From a virus, in IMG/VR virus record IMGVR_UViG_3300028392_000048, positions 27,488 through 91,487 of that record: a stretch of 64,000 bases of DNA, one strand, 5' to 3'. Below, in pieces: positions 38,192 to 48,100 of this stretch. The position numbers and the translations under genes are program-made. Every line of letters starts with the position of its first letter. Positions within the stretch are counted from its first letter, which is position 1. The notes beneath the pieces were generated by a model, which searched no databases, was not told the DNA's origin, and worked only from the letters and a program-made list of their open reading frames with translations.

Positions 38192-38204
38192 ATGTAAATA
38201 CATT

Positions 38205-38786
38205 ATGACCACTACAGCTTTCTTACTTCCTAATACAATTAACCAAGTAACTATTCCTAATGAAATAACAGGCATACCTAGTATTGATTGGAAAGACTTA
38301 AACTATATTACTGGCACAGGTTTATATGCTGTTAGCAAACAACCACTTTATACTATTAGTGGGTTGTGGATGGAAACGTTTCTTAGTAACACAAGTCAGA
38401 TATGGTTAACTGATTTTAACATACCTGTAAATGCTAACACATTAACTGGAATAGAATTTCAATTAAACATACAACGTGCTGCTCGTATCGAAGACTTACT
38501 GATACAGTTAACCTTAAACGGCGAATTAATTGGAGATAATCTAGCTAGTTCTATTAATCCTGTACAAAGCAGTATGTATATAAATGATTTAAAAGAACCT
38601 GTAGATCCCATAGGAGATTATAATATCTACGGCGGATCAAATAATTTATGGGGAACTACATTATCTAATACTGATGTTACTGATCCTACATTTGGCATTG
38701 TAATTAGTTTTAAAAGTAATCAAATATATCCACATAGAGACATTGCCTATGTTGATCAAGTAGCCTTACGAGTCACCTACGCATAA
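38205..38786 (+). CDS. Virion structural protein candidate (193 aa)
   Basis: A beta-rich protein with no recognised family. It opens TTTAFLLPNTINQVTIPNEI and has strands such as GIEFQLNIQRAARIEDLLIQ and a conserved-looking YPHRDIAYVDQVALRVTYA end, which resembles a jelly-roll-like virion module. It is the first gene after the capsid terminator. The ATG has no Shine-Dalgarno and lies only four bases after TGTAAATA (38193-38200), so a leaderless or near-leaderless transcript is possible. A capsid decoration or neck role is guesswork. Confidence 0.65.
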   Translation: MTTTAFLLPNTINQVTIPNEITGIPSIDWKDLNYITGTGLYAVSKQPLYTISGLWMETFLSNTSQIWLTDFNIPVNANTLTGIEFQLNIQRAARIEDLLIQLTLNGELIGDNLASSINPVQSSMYINDLKEPVDPIGDYNIYGGSNNLWGTTLSNTDVTDPTFGIVISFKSNQIYPHRDIAYVDQVALRVTYA

Positions 38787-38877
38787 ATACAAAGTAATGA
38801 CTCACATGGGGTGAGTTTTATGCGGAAATCCAACCGCGTATGGCCTAGAACGCCACTTTTCTTAAGGAGAAAATAAA
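38784..38877 (+). promoter_or_regulatory. Late-promoter-like CATAAATA and hairpin leader
   Basis: CATAAATA (38784-38791) overlaps the upstream stop. Three hairpins follow in the leader: ACTCAC/GTGAGT, ATGCGG/CCGCGTAT (with wobble) and TGGC/GCCA. An AAGGAGAAAATAAA ribosome site then precedes the ATG at 38878. The leader has no ORF of note. Confidence 0.4.
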
Positions 38878-40212
38878 ATGGGACGTCCTTTAAATAAAAA
38901 ATATTTTGGTAACCGCAACATAGGCACTGGCGGCTATCAAACAACACAACACGGTATTTCAAATACTGACACTGAAATAAATGATGGTGATGACCACATT
39001 GGCGGCGAAGGCTTTGCAGGAGTTACATTTGGCGCATCGGTAGCTGATACATCATACGGCAGCGGTGCATACTTGGAAAGAATCCCCACAATCTCAATAG
39101 CACCACCTACTATCGCTAACGGAGTGGCAGCTGTTGCCACCGTAAGTCATGTGCAAGCAGTTCACGGTGTAGTAAATACTGACGGTACTGGCCCTGGCGC
39201 AGACTACTTAACTGGTGATATTTTAACACTAGTTGGTACAAATATAACTCCAGCAAAATTCACAGTTGGCAATTTGGAAGTTTCTCAAGTGAGTATTGTT
39301 GCAGGCAATGACGGAACAAACGGTTATGCTGTTGGAGATCCATTAAACTTTGCCAATGGCGTTGTACTAGCTGTGGCAGCCATCAGTGGTGGCGGTGCTC
39401 TTGGTCCAGTAACTGGAGTAACTTTTACAAACCGTGGCACTTACAACGGTACTACTCCACCAACAGGCACAGTAACACATGTAAACTCATTGGGTGGTCA
39501 AGGATTTACTTGTAACTTTACTTGGGGTGTTAAAGATGTAACAGTGTTACAACAAGGCGATTATACAGCAGTTACTAGTGGTGCATCAGCAACTACAGTG
39601 ACACATGCAGATTTGTCAGCAAGTTCAGCAGCTGGATGCACATTGGATGTATACTACGGTGTTAAAACAATTACTGTAAGTGAAAAAGGCTCTGGTTACA
39701 CTGGAATAGAACCAGTTACATTTTCATCCGCAGTTGGTGGAAACAGCGAAACTCGTGCTACTGGTACTATGGTTTTAACAACTGATAGCGGAAATGTTGG
39801 CTCAGCAACCAATCAAGAAAACGCTATTATTGCTTATGCTTGGGTAGCTGGTTTGGAAGAAGTTGATATTATTAAACAAGTTTCAACAGATCGTTATCGT
39901 ATCAATTCAAATGACACTGGTAATAGCGATACAGGATATGTTATTGGTAAATTAAAAGTTGACGGTGTTGCTGGCAGCAGTTTTGTTGGTGCCGAAGGCA
40001 CACAAATGAACATCTGGGCATTTGATGCAGACGGCGGTTCATATCTTGTTAAGAAATTAACAGCTCGCAAAGCAGTTGTTTATCCATTTGCATGTGTTCG
40101 TTTAAGCAAATCAGCTGGCGCATTGTTTGCCGCTGGCCGAGCTGTACCTTGGAAGTTCTTTGAAGGTCAAGCAAATGCTTCAGCTGGTTATGTAAAGATC
40201 GAAAACGCTTAA
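38878..40212 (+). CDS. Virion structural protein (444 aa, MGRPLNKKYFG type)
   Basis: The opening MGRPLNKKYFGNRNIGTGGY is one I associate with structural proteins of marine T4-like phages. The body is Gly/Thr/Val-rich with repeats of the form ITVSEKGSGYTGIEPVTFS and VTFTNRGTYNGTTPPTGTVT, which look like turns of a beta-helix or stacked beta units; the same GxGY motif appears in the giant ORF and in the large fibres. The C-terminal 140 residues (TNQENAIIAYAWVAGLEEVD ... VGAEGTQMNIWAFDADGGSY) look like a separate folded domain. A fibre, collar or head decoration role is likely. Confidence 0.7.
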   Translation: MGRPLNKKYFGNRNIGTGGYQTTQHGISNTDTEINDGDDHIGGEGFAGVTFGASVADTSYGSGAYLERIPTISIAPPTIANGVAAVATVSHVQAVHGVVNTDGTGPGADYLTGDILTLVGTNITPAKFTVGNLEVSQVSIVAGNDGTNGYAVGDPLNFANGVVLAVAAISGGGALGPVTGVTFTNRGTYNGTTPPTGTVTHVNSLGGQGFTCNFTWGVKDVTVLQQGDYTAVTSGASATTVTHADLSASSAAGCTLDVYYGVKTITVSEKGSGYTGIEPVTFSSAVGGNSETRATGTMVLTTDSGNVGSATNQENAIIAYAWVAGLEEVDIIKQVSTDRYRINSNDTGNSDTGYVIGKLKVDGVAGSSFVGAEGTQMNIWAFDADGGSYLVKKLTARKAVVYPFACVRLSKSAGALFAAGRAVPWKFFEGQANASAGYVKIENA

Positions 40213-40224
40213 TAGAGAAAATTA

Positions 40225-41217
40225 ATGACAAAAGTCGTAAATGTTAGTGATGGTGATTATATACTGCGTGTTCAACCTAATGGCAACATTATTTTAGACA
40301 CGCAGTGGAACACCACTACTCTTAAATATGGTACAGTTACTATTTTAGGTAATCTTGATGTTAAAGGCACGAATTCCTATATTGAAACTCAAAATACACA
40401 GATTAGAGATAACATTTTACAATTAAATGTAGGACAAACTGGAAACGGTATTAGTGCAGCTAATGCATACATATCCGGTGTTGAAATTTTACGAGGATCT
40501 TATAGTGCAGCTCAGGTTATTTTTAGCGAGCAAGTACCACACTATGATCCGATAACTTCAACAACTGTCAACGGTACTTTTGTCATGCGAACCGCTGACG
40601 GAAAATTAAGCGGACTACAAGTAGCTAGCATTGCTAACTCAGGTACAACTGACTTTGTATTTGACATGCAAAATTCTACTAATGTGATACGAGTAGCAAA
40701 TGCTAGTGGCGGCTATGAAAACAATGTTAATAATGATAACGATCTTATTAACAGAAAATATTTGTATAACTATGTTGCAGCTAGCGGCGGAGTGGCCACT
40801 GTAGATAGAATTTATTTTCCTATTTCTGGAGGAATTGGTAGTTCAACAAGTAGTATTGAAGCGTTTGGATCCAGTATTGTATTTCAAATCTCTCAATTAA
40901 CTCGTGCTAGGTTAGATGCAGGCGGCTTGTCTATTGATAATATAAACGCTTATCAAAATACAATTACAAATACTGGAGCACATAATCTTGTACTGACAAC
41001 ATCATCTGGATACTCTGTAGAAGTTGCTACTGTCTTAGCATTGGATGATCAGACTTGGAACACACCTGCTTATTCGTCAGGCAATACAAAATTATATTCT
41101 AGTAGTACTGTAGGTGCTGGCGGCACAGGTTTGTACTTTACAAATAATCAAGCCGCGCAGACGCCGGACGAATTAATTAGTAGAAGACGTGCAGTAGCAC
41201 TAAGTATTTTACTATAA
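40225..41217 (+). CDS. Tail-fibre-like structural protein (330 aa)
   Basis: A beta-rich protein opening TKVVNVSDGDYILRVQPNGN and carrying GNLDVKGTNSYIETQNTQIR (about residues 46-65), a segment found in many phage fibre shafts. The middle, with YIFPISGG-like strands and short Asn/Ser/Thr-rich turns, fits a triple-stranded beta fibre. It ends LISRRRAVALSILL, a pattern resembling the end of the 351-residue fibre protein downstream. It starts 12 bases after the previous stop. No specific T4 counterpart was recognised. Confidence 0.65.
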   Translation: MTKVVNVSDGDYILRVQPNGNIILDTQWNTTTLKYGTVTILGNLDVKGTNSYIETQNTQIRDNILQLNVGQTGNGISAANAYISGVEILRGSYSAAQVIFSEQVPHYDPITSTTVNGTFVMRTADGKLSGLQVASIANSGTTDFVFDMQNSTNVIRVANASGGYENNVNNDNDLINRKYLYNYVAASGGVATVDRIYFPISGGIGSSTSSIEAFGSSIVFQISQLTRARLDAGGLSIDNINAYQNTITNTGAHNLVLTTSSGYSVEVATVLALDDQTWNTPAYSSGNTKLYSSSTVGAGGTGLYFTNNQAAQTPDELISRRRAVALSILL

Positions 41218-41226
41218 GGAAATATA

Positions 41227-41571
41227 ATGGCAATTTCAACAACAAGAATAACAACTAGTAGTACATCTTATACAGCATTTACAGGAGTAACGGTTGCTCC
41301 AATCACTGGAAATGCCATTACATGTATTATGATTTGCAATACTGGCAATGATGATACCGCTGTAATAAGTATGTGGGCTGTGCCCAATGATGCAGGAGCA
41401 GTTGGATCTCCGAGTACAAGCAATCAAATTGTCAACGCACTGGCTGTGCCAGGTGGTGAAACTGTAAGTTTTGATCAAGAAAAATTAGTATTTGGCAATA
41501 ACGACACACTGGTAGTTTCTAGTAACGTGTCAAATATGCTAACTGTACTAGTAAGTTGGATTCCAGTATAA
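41227..41571 (+). CDS. Small beta-sandwich virion protein, copy 1 of 3
   Basis: A 114-residue beta-rich protein. Its layout (a Thr/Ser-rich start, a middle strand pair on CIMICNTGNDDTAVISMWAV, then GGETVSFDQEKLVFGNNDTL and an ending VLVSWIPV) matches those of the proteins at 44429 and 58732. The three lie just before or between large fibre genes and are probably paralogous accessory proteins of the fibres or capsid. Family function is unknown. It begins nine bases after the previous gene, with AAGGAAATATA as ribosome site. Confidence 0.65.
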   Translation: MAISTTRITTSSTSYTAFTGVTVAPITGNAITCIMICNTGNDDTAVISMWAVPNDAGAVGSPSTSNQIVNALAVPGGETVSFDQEKLVFGNNDTLVVSSNVSNMLTVLVSWIPV

Positions 41572-41572
41572 C

Positions 41573-42130
41573 ATGCGATATCTCAAGCGTCAAAATATAA
41601 ATCGTAGGATTCCGCAAAGTACAACGGTATACTCAGATGCGGCCGATGCCAACGTCTATGTTAATCCTAGAAACTCTGGTAGTCTAGTATTACCGCAAGG
41701 AACAGATGCACAAATTCCAGGCAATCCAGTAAATGGAATGATGCGTTATAATGTTGACCATAATCAAGTACAAGTGTATCAAAGCGGAACTTGGAGAAGT
41801 CTAAGATTTAAAGAACCTGGTTTAATCACGCAACAAACGCTTGGTACAGGTGATGCCGACGAAGTCTATTTTGGCCCGTTAACTCCGTCCCCTATTTCGT
41901 ATGCTAGTACACAAAGTGACATGACTTGGGACATGGTACAAATGGCTAAAAATATTTTAGTTATTGTTGAAAATGTTATTCAAATAAGCGTAACAAACTA
42001 TACAATAGTACAAAACCCAGCGCCCACTATACATCATCCAGGAGCATATACAACAGGATATTATATATTCTTCAGTAGTCCAGTTCCACTAGGAAAAGTT
42101 GTTACTGTATTACATGGTTTTGACCAGTAA
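41573..42130 (+). CDS. Fibre-associated structural protein (185 aa)
   Basis: The segment NPVNGMMRYNVDHNQVQVYQ followed by SGTWRSLRF (about residues 51-80) is a short module common at the tips or collars of phage fibres. The N-terminus is basic (MRYLKRQNINRRIP). The C-terminal half is beta-rich with a Pro/His/Tyr-rich loop and ends VVTVLHGFDQ. It starts one base after the previous stop. A collar or fibre-tip role is inferred. Confidence 0.6.
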   Translation: MRYLKRQNINRRIPQSTTVYSDAADANVYVNPRNSGSLVLPQGTDAQIPGNPVNGMMRYNVDHNQVQVYQSGTWRSLRFKEPGLITQQTLGTGDADEVYFGPLTPSPISYASTQSDMTWDMVQMAKNILVIVENVIQISVTNYTIVQNPAPTIHHPGAYTTGYYIFFSSPVPLGKVVTVLHGFDQ

Positions 42131-42145
42131 TACAAGGAGTCTACC

Positions 42146-43222
42146 ATGGGGCGAGAACTAGGTAGAATAAGCGGTCCGTTATTAGCAGATAATCTAAAGC
42201 GTAACGGAATTGATCTCGCATTTGAAACAAATCTTTTATATTTTGATGTTACCAATAATCGCATTGGTATTAATTTTAACTCTCCTACAACTGATCTTTT
42301 TGTAAACAGTACCACGAATGCTCCAATAGTACGAATTGATACCGAAGCTGATTTTGCCAATTTTGTTGTCAATACTAACACTATAAGTGCTACAACTGGA
42401 TCAATTACTATATCTCCTGACCAGTCTAGCGACCCTACAATTGTTGTTCCGACATTAAGTACTGCTAATTTAAATTTTAATACAACCTGTATACAAAGTA
42501 CGCTTACAAGCGACGATATTAATTTTACAGCAACCGGTAGTATAAACTTAAACAACGATGTTTATATCACTGGAGATTTACATGCTACCGGTAGTATTAC
42601 CTTTGATGGAAATATCACGTTTGGTAATGAACCAACTGATACAGTAACATTTGACGCTGAAGTTGCAAGTGATATCTTACCAAGTGAAACGTTAAAAGAC
42701 AATCTTGGATATACAAATAATCAATGGTTGGCAGAATACTCAACTAATTTATATGCAACATTAACTAATATCAACAACAGATTATCATCTAATGATATTA
42801 CAATTGGATCGGTACACTTAACAAATAATCAAATTTACAATATAACTCCTGATAGTTCAGTTGTGTTTAGCCCCAATGGAGCTGGTGTAGTAAATTTAAA
42901 TAATTTTTTAACATTTAAGGATAATACAATCAGTAATACATCCGGAACTGTACTTACATTTGCACAGTCTGCTGATTTGCCTATAAAGGGTCTTTATAAA
43001 TTTACAACAGGCGATGTTGGTGCGGTAGTAATTCCACTGGGCGATGCTACAAATTATACTCCTGAAGTTGGAACCATACGTTTTAATCCAACACTTAATA
43101 CTGGACAGGTATACACAACAGATAACGGCTGGATCAGTTGGCAAGGCCCTCCAGGAGGTATTGCTAACCAAACAACTTACTCAGAGGAAGTACTAATTTA
43201 TACCCTTATGCTAGGGTTATAA
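42146..43222 (+). CDS. Tail-fibre shaft protein, paralogue A (358 aa)
   Basis: It opens with GRISGPLLADNLKRNGIDLA and LLYFDVTNNRIGINFNSPT, nearly the same blocks as the protein at 43367. The body repeats strand-turn units such as TGSITISPDQSSDPTIVVPT and ends each arm with GNITF-GNEPTDTVTFDAEV, typical of beta-helical fibre shafts. The C-terminal 90 residues, including GTIRFNPTLNTGQVY, resemble fibre-tip modules. The ribosome site AAGGAG precedes the ATG. It and its neighbour clearly arose by duplication. Confidence 0.7.
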   Translation: MGRELGRISGPLLADNLKRNGIDLAFETNLLYFDVTNNRIGINFNSPTTDLFVNSTTNAPIVRIDTEADFANFVVNTNTISATTGSITISPDQSSDPTIVVPTLSTANLNFNTTCIQSTLTSDDINFTATGSINLNNDVYITGDLHATGSITFDGNITFGNEPTDTVTFDAEVASDILPSETLKDNLGYTNNQWLAEYSTNLYATLTNINNRLSSNDITIGSVHLTNNQIYNITPDSSVVFSPNGAGVVNLNNFLTFKDNTISNTSGTVLTFAQSADLPIKGLYKFTTGDVGAVVIPLGDATNYTPEVGTIRFNPTLNTGQVYTTDNGWISWQGPPGGIANQTTYSEEVLIYTLMLGL

Positions 43223-43231
43223 CCAAAATCC

Positions 43232-43239
43232 TATAAATA
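43232..43239 (+). promoter_or_regulatory. Late promoter TATAAATA
   Basis: Exact match to the T4 late consensus, ten bases after the previous stop and 127 bases upstream of the next ATG (43367). Confidence 0.65.
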
Positions 43240-43245
43240 CTATTA

Positions 43246-43366
43246 CTGTAAAATCTGACCAAGGTTTTACGATATTCAACTGTGGTAAACCGACAAAGAG
43301 CCGAAAGGATGCGAGAGTGATCTCAAACTAGGTTAACCGTGAAACACGGGGTATACGGGAGCGTAA
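43246..43366 (+). promoter_or_regulatory. Structured 5' leader with alternative pairings
   Basis: About 120 untranslated bases follow the promoter. GTAAAA (43248-43253) pairs with TTTTAC (43265-43270), but the overlapping GGTTTTAC can instead pair with GTAAACC near 43285-43291. Further on are GAGA/TCTC (43312-43323) and CCGTG/CACGG (43337-43349), then a GGGAG ribosome site. Mutually exclusive pairing suggests a possible regulatory leader; no known riboswitch was recognised. Confidence 0.35.
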
Positions 43367-44422
43367 ATGGCTGTTGGTCGAATTTCGGGTCCGCTCTTAA
43401 AAGATAATTTGCTTCGCGACGGAGTAGATTTAGCTTTTGAGACGAGCCTTCTTTACTTAGATGTTAATCATAGCCGTGTCGGTATTAACACAGCCTCGCC
43501 ACAATACGACTTAGATGTCAATGGCACGATCCGTACTACCAATTTAATAGCAACTACAAGTGCCAAACTAGCTACTTTTACCTTTAGTGGTAATACTTTA
43601 AGTAGTTCAGATAATACAATTAATCTTACTCCTAGCGGTACAAATGCTGTAGTTTATCAAGGAAAAATCAGCGTAGGCAGTTTAAATATTGCTACAAATA
43701 CTATTAGTAGTGTTGGAACTAATGTTGACATTAATGTAAGCCCTAGTGGCACAGGCAAAATTAAATTAAACAGTAATACTCTTGTCAACGGAAACTTGCA
43801 TGCCACTGGTGATATAACTGCAGATGGTAATATTACTCTAGGAAATGCATCTACTGATACTGTAACATTTGATGCTGAAATTAACAGCGATATTTTACCT
43901 AACACAAATAATACCCATAGTCTAGGATCTCTTAGTTTAAAATGGAAAAATATATATGTTGGAACCGCCAATTCTGACAATGTTATCAGTACTTCTGTTG
44001 CCACATCCGATTTAAAAACTTCGGATTTAGAAATCACCGGAAATACGATAAGTACATATACAACTGACACCGATATTAATTTAACGCCTAACGGTGCCGG
44101 AAACGTAGTTTTAAGTAATTTAGCTTTTAGTAATAATAATATTACAAACACTGTAATAGGTGCTGTTACTAATTTTGTTTCAACTGGCAACGGGTATTAT
44201 AAATTTGGTGGATCGTATGGTTTAGTTATACCGGTCGGAGATAATGCTGATAGACCTCCGCTTATCTTAGATGAGATTGGTATGATTCGATTTAATACCG
44301 TGAGTCAAGGAGTAGAAGTTTATAACGGTGCTGCATGGGCTAGTGTTGCGGGAAATAACGGAGGCATAACTAGTAGTGCAGCATCTGATATTGGAATTGC
44401 AACAGTTTTAACATTTGGATAA
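43367..44422 (+). CDS. Tail-fibre shaft protein, paralogue B (351 aa)
   Basis: Closely related in plan to the preceding fibre protein: VGRISGPLLKDNLLRDGVDL, LLYLDVNHSRVGINTASPQY, then repeated units such as INVSPSGTGKIKLNSNTLVN and NITLGNASTDTVTFDAEINS. The repeat NTISS..TNVDINVSPSGTG is a beta-helix-like unit of about 35 residues. The C-terminus GMIRFNTVSQGVEVYNGAAW is a fibre-tip type module. Unlike its paralogue it has its own TATAAATA promoter and a long structured leader, so expression may differ. Confidence 0.7.
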   Translation: MAVGRISGPLLKDNLLRDGVDLAFETSLLYLDVNHSRVGINTASPQYDLDVNGTIRTTNLIATTSAKLATFTFSGNTLSSSDNTINLTPSGTNAVVYQGKISVGSLNIATNTISSVGTNVDINVSPSGTGKIKLNSNTLVNGNLHATGDITADGNITLGNASTDTVTFDAEINSDILPNTNNTHSLGSLSLKWKNIYVGTANSDNVISTSVATSDLKTSDLEITGNTISTYTTDTDINLTPNGAGNVVLSNLAFSNNNITNTVIGAVTNFVSTGNGYYKFGGSYGLVIPVGDNADRPPLILDEIGMIRFNTVSQGVEVYNGAAWASVAGNNGGITSSAASDIGIATVLTFG

Positions 44423-44428
44423 AGAATA

Positions 44429-44776
44429 ATGACATCAGTTTTTAAAAATGTATTAGCGGCAAATTTAGGTACAACACCTACCACGGTGTTAACATCAAAT
44501 GCATCAGCCACGACTACTATTATTGGTATGAGCGTTACAAACATAACAGCTGATCCTGTAACAATTAGCATAAAACTTACTGACCCAAATGGTGGCGGAT
44601 TTGGTGTTGCAACTACAGCATATTACTTGCGCAATATTATAGTACCTCCTTATCAAAGTTTACGAGTTATTAACGGCGGCGAAAAATTAATATTAGCAGC
44701 TAGTACGGCTGTTGTTATGACAGCTAATACAGATAATAGTTTAGATGTAGTAATGAGCTGGGTAGAGATTAGTTAA
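44429..44776 (+). CDS. Small beta-sandwich virion protein, copy 2 of 3
   Basis: A 115-residue protein similar in plan to the 114-residue protein at 41227: MTSVFKNVLAANLGTTPTTV, then a strand pair on IIGMSVTNITADPVTISIKL, IVPPYQSLRVINGGEKLILA and an ending VVMSWVEIS that parallels VLVSWIPV. It lies directly after a fibre paralogue, as copy 1 lies after a fibre gene. Function unknown; probably a decoration or fibre accessory protein. Confidence 0.65.
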   Translation: MTSVFKNVLAANLGTTPTTVLTSNASATTTIIGMSVTNITADPVTISIKLTDPNGGGFGVATTAYYLRNIIVPPYQSLRVINGGEKLILAASTAVVMTANTDNSLDVVMSWVEIS

Positions 44777-44787
44777 GGAATAAAATT

Positions 44788-45144
44788 ATGAGCTATATTG
44801 GACAAGATAATTCAAGTGGACTATTAGGTGGAACACCTCGATACTTTTACGGTTTGCGTAGAACTGATGCAGGCGATTTATACATTCAAAAAGTTGACAT
44901 GATCCAAGGAAGCGATTCTGTAACAATTAACAATGCAGGTGATTCTGCAAATAATTTTATACAATTTGCTGAAGGCGTAGATTTTTTTGAAGGCAGAGAT
45001 GTTAATCATAATTTAGTATTTGGTAATTTAAATTACGAACAATATCGATGGGCTGACGCCAATATTAACTATTATTTAGATCAAACTACTGGGCAATTTG
45101 TAGCTAGAGTTAATCAAGCATATTCATACCCAACAGGTGTATAA
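44788..45144 (+). CDS. Structural protein candidate (118 aa)
   Basis: A compact protein, MSYIGQDNSSGLLGGTPRYF, followed by YGLRRTDAGDLYIQKVDMIQ and a region rich in Asn, Asp and aromatics. The tone is that of small virion proteins, but no family was recognised. It sits between a small beta-sandwich protein and the first giant fibre gene, with an AAGGAATAAAATT ribosome site, and is clearly in the same transcript direction. Fibre-base or collar role is only inferred from position. Confidence 0.6.
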   Translation: MSYIGQDNSSGLLGGTPRYFYGLRRTDAGDLYIQKVDMIQGSDSVTINNAGDSANNFIQFAEGVDFFEGRDVNHNLVFGNLNYEQYRWADANINYYLDQTTGQFVARVNQAYSYPTGV

Positions 45145-45170
45145 AACTACTAATTAACAAGAGATAAACA

Positions 45171-48100
45171 ATGACTGAATTTCAAATAAGCAGAATTAGA
45201 TTTACATGGAAAGGCCCATGGGTTGCATCTACATCTTATACTAAAGATGATATTGTACAGTACGGCGGAAAAAGTTATGTTTGTCTAATTGGTAATACTG
45301 CAACTTCTAATTTTAATACAGACCTTGCCAGTGCATATTGGAGTCTATGGTTTGATGGATATACATGGAAAAATACATGGACCACTAACACCATATACTC
45401 AACAGGTGATATAGTAAATTACGGTGGAATAGTTTATATATGTTCAACAAATCATACTAGTGCAAGCTCAGCTTCGCTAGCATCTGCAGGCGGTCTTGAA
45501 GCTAATCAAAGTTCATGGACAGCGTATGCAATTACAGAATCTTGGAAATCTGTTTGGACTGTTGGTACACAATACAAAGTCAAAGATGTAGTACGCTATG
45601 GAGGTACCTTGTACATTTGTACAACGGCACATATCAGTGCTGCAACAGCATTACCTCCATCAGGCGGCTTAGAATTAAATTTATCATCATGGGCAACATT
45701 TAGTGTTTCAGATGATTGGAAAACAGACTGGACTCCAACAACAGCATATAAGGCTAACGATTTAGTACGTTACGGCGGTATACTATATCGTTGTACTACC
45801 GGGCACACCAGTGCTACCTACACAACACCTACATATTTAGGTCTTGAAAATGATTTAAGCAAGTGGACAGTAGTACACAACGGTATTCAATATTTGTCAA
45901 CTTACAACGGATCAAGTTATCGTTATAAAGCAAATGACGTAATTACATATGGTGCCAATGCTTGGATTTGCAGTACATATCATGTATCAACATCTACATT
46001 TAATCCTTCAAACTGGACACTATATACTCCAGGCCAAGAATTTGTAAATGCATGGGTCATAGGAACTACCTATCAATTAGGCGATGTAGTACGTTATGGT
46101 GGTTATACTTATACAAGCAAAATATCAAATAATACAGGAAACGTACCAAGCACTAGTAGTGCCAATTGGTTATTACTAACACAACAGTACAGCGTACAAG
46201 GTGAATGGAATAATACAACACCGTATAAAATTGGTAGTCTAGTTAGAAGAGACGGATATCTATATGTTGCAATACAAGATACAACAGCTGGCATAGAAAC
46301 TGATAACGGAACATATTGGACCGTAGTAGTACCAGGAAGATATTGGAAAAATATCTGGGCATCGACTACAACATATGTCGTTGGAGATGTTGTTTCTTAT
46401 AAAGGAACAAGTTTTGAATGCATACTCAGACACGTGTCATCAGTTGCTAGCACTCCGAGTAATACCGGTTCAGCTAGTACATGGTGGAAAACACTAGTAC
46501 AAGGTGACGAGTTTGATGGATTACTAACTGTTGGAGATTTACCAGTATATGCATCATCTAACCCAGCTTCGGCTTTATTGATTGGCACATACGGTAATGT
46601 TTTAAAATCAACAGGAACAGATCCTTCATGGTCTAACTTTGGTGCTGTACCAGGTGTATACTACGTATCAAACACCACAGGAACTGACAGTCTTACTAAC
46701 GGTACTACTATAAATTCTCCTTGGAAAACTATTGCATATGCTTGCGCCCAAGTTGCCGCCGGTACATTGTATACAAATGCCAATTATTTGCTGAAAGCCA
46801 ATAAAGCATGGGCTGTGGCAGAAATGTATAACTGGATGATTTATCAAAATAAAAATAATTTAAGTCCGTTTACAACTAGTTCGTCATACGATCCTCAAAA
46901 AACGCAACGCGATGCCGAATATATTGTAGACGCACTTGTTTACGACATGGGTCGAGGCGGAAATAGTCAGACAGTAGCGGCAGCATCTGCATATTTTATT
47001 CCTGGAACTAATACATTTATTAATACAACTGTGGCAAGTGAAATGCCTTATTTTATAGCGGCACTAAATTATCTCCAGACATTGTTATTAAATGCTGTTA
47101 ATAATACTGCTCCAGCAACAAGCTATCAATCAGCTAATAATGTTTCTTCAACGTCATTGGCAATTACAAATATAACATCATCTGGAGTGCAAGTAGTAAT
47201 ATCGTTTGCTACGCAAATTACTGAACCGTTTTCAATAGGCGAAACTATAACAGTAAGCGGTGTTATCCCATCTACTTATAATGGAACATATACTGTTTCT
47301 ACTGTAACAACCAGTAGTGTAACTTTTTTAAGTACAGTAGTTGATTCGTTTATAGGCGGTACACCATCGGTTGTAGGGTCCGCAATTAATCAAACTATTA
47401 ATCTTAGCTACACTGCAGAAACAAGTGCAGCTTCTTTGGTTACAAATTTAACAAATATTATAATATATGCGTTAACAAATCAAACTACCACAAACATTCC
47501 TCCAGCAAATCAAGGACTGACTGCTACAATTTTTATTAAAACAGGCACTTATCAAGAAATACTTCCAATTAGTGTACCAGAAAACACAGCACTAGTTGGA
47601 GACGAATTAAGAACTACAATAGTTCAGCCATCTCCGATAACTTCTAGCTTTAATGGATCTATTAATAACGGAAGTGGCGGATCTGGTACAATACTAACTG
47701 TGACTTCTATGGTTAGTGGCAGCAATCCAATTTCAATTGGTATGTACATTAGTAGTCCTGTTTGTACATTGCCAACACAAATTACCGCGCAAGTTTCGGG
47801 TACTCCAGGCGGTGCTGGAATATATACTGTTAGTAATGCTGCTAATTTTAATAGTATCCTTATTGTAGGCGGATATTCAACAGCTAATATGTTCTATGTA
47901 CGCAACGGTTCTGGTATCAGAAATATGACGTTATCTGGAATTGTTGGAGTATTACAATCTCCAAACATTTATAGAACTAGCAGACCAAATGCCGGCGCTT
48001 ATGTAAGTTTAGATCCAGGCACCGGGCCAGCAGATTCTTCAGTGTGGATTTTTAGAAAATCGCCTTATGTACAAAACGTTACTACATTTGGTACCGCATG

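Noticed and set aside
42061-44190. Minus-strand ORFs of 164 and 177 codons
   Set aside because: They lie wholly within the fibre paralogues, whose products have clear repeats and order; composition is that of antisense shadows.
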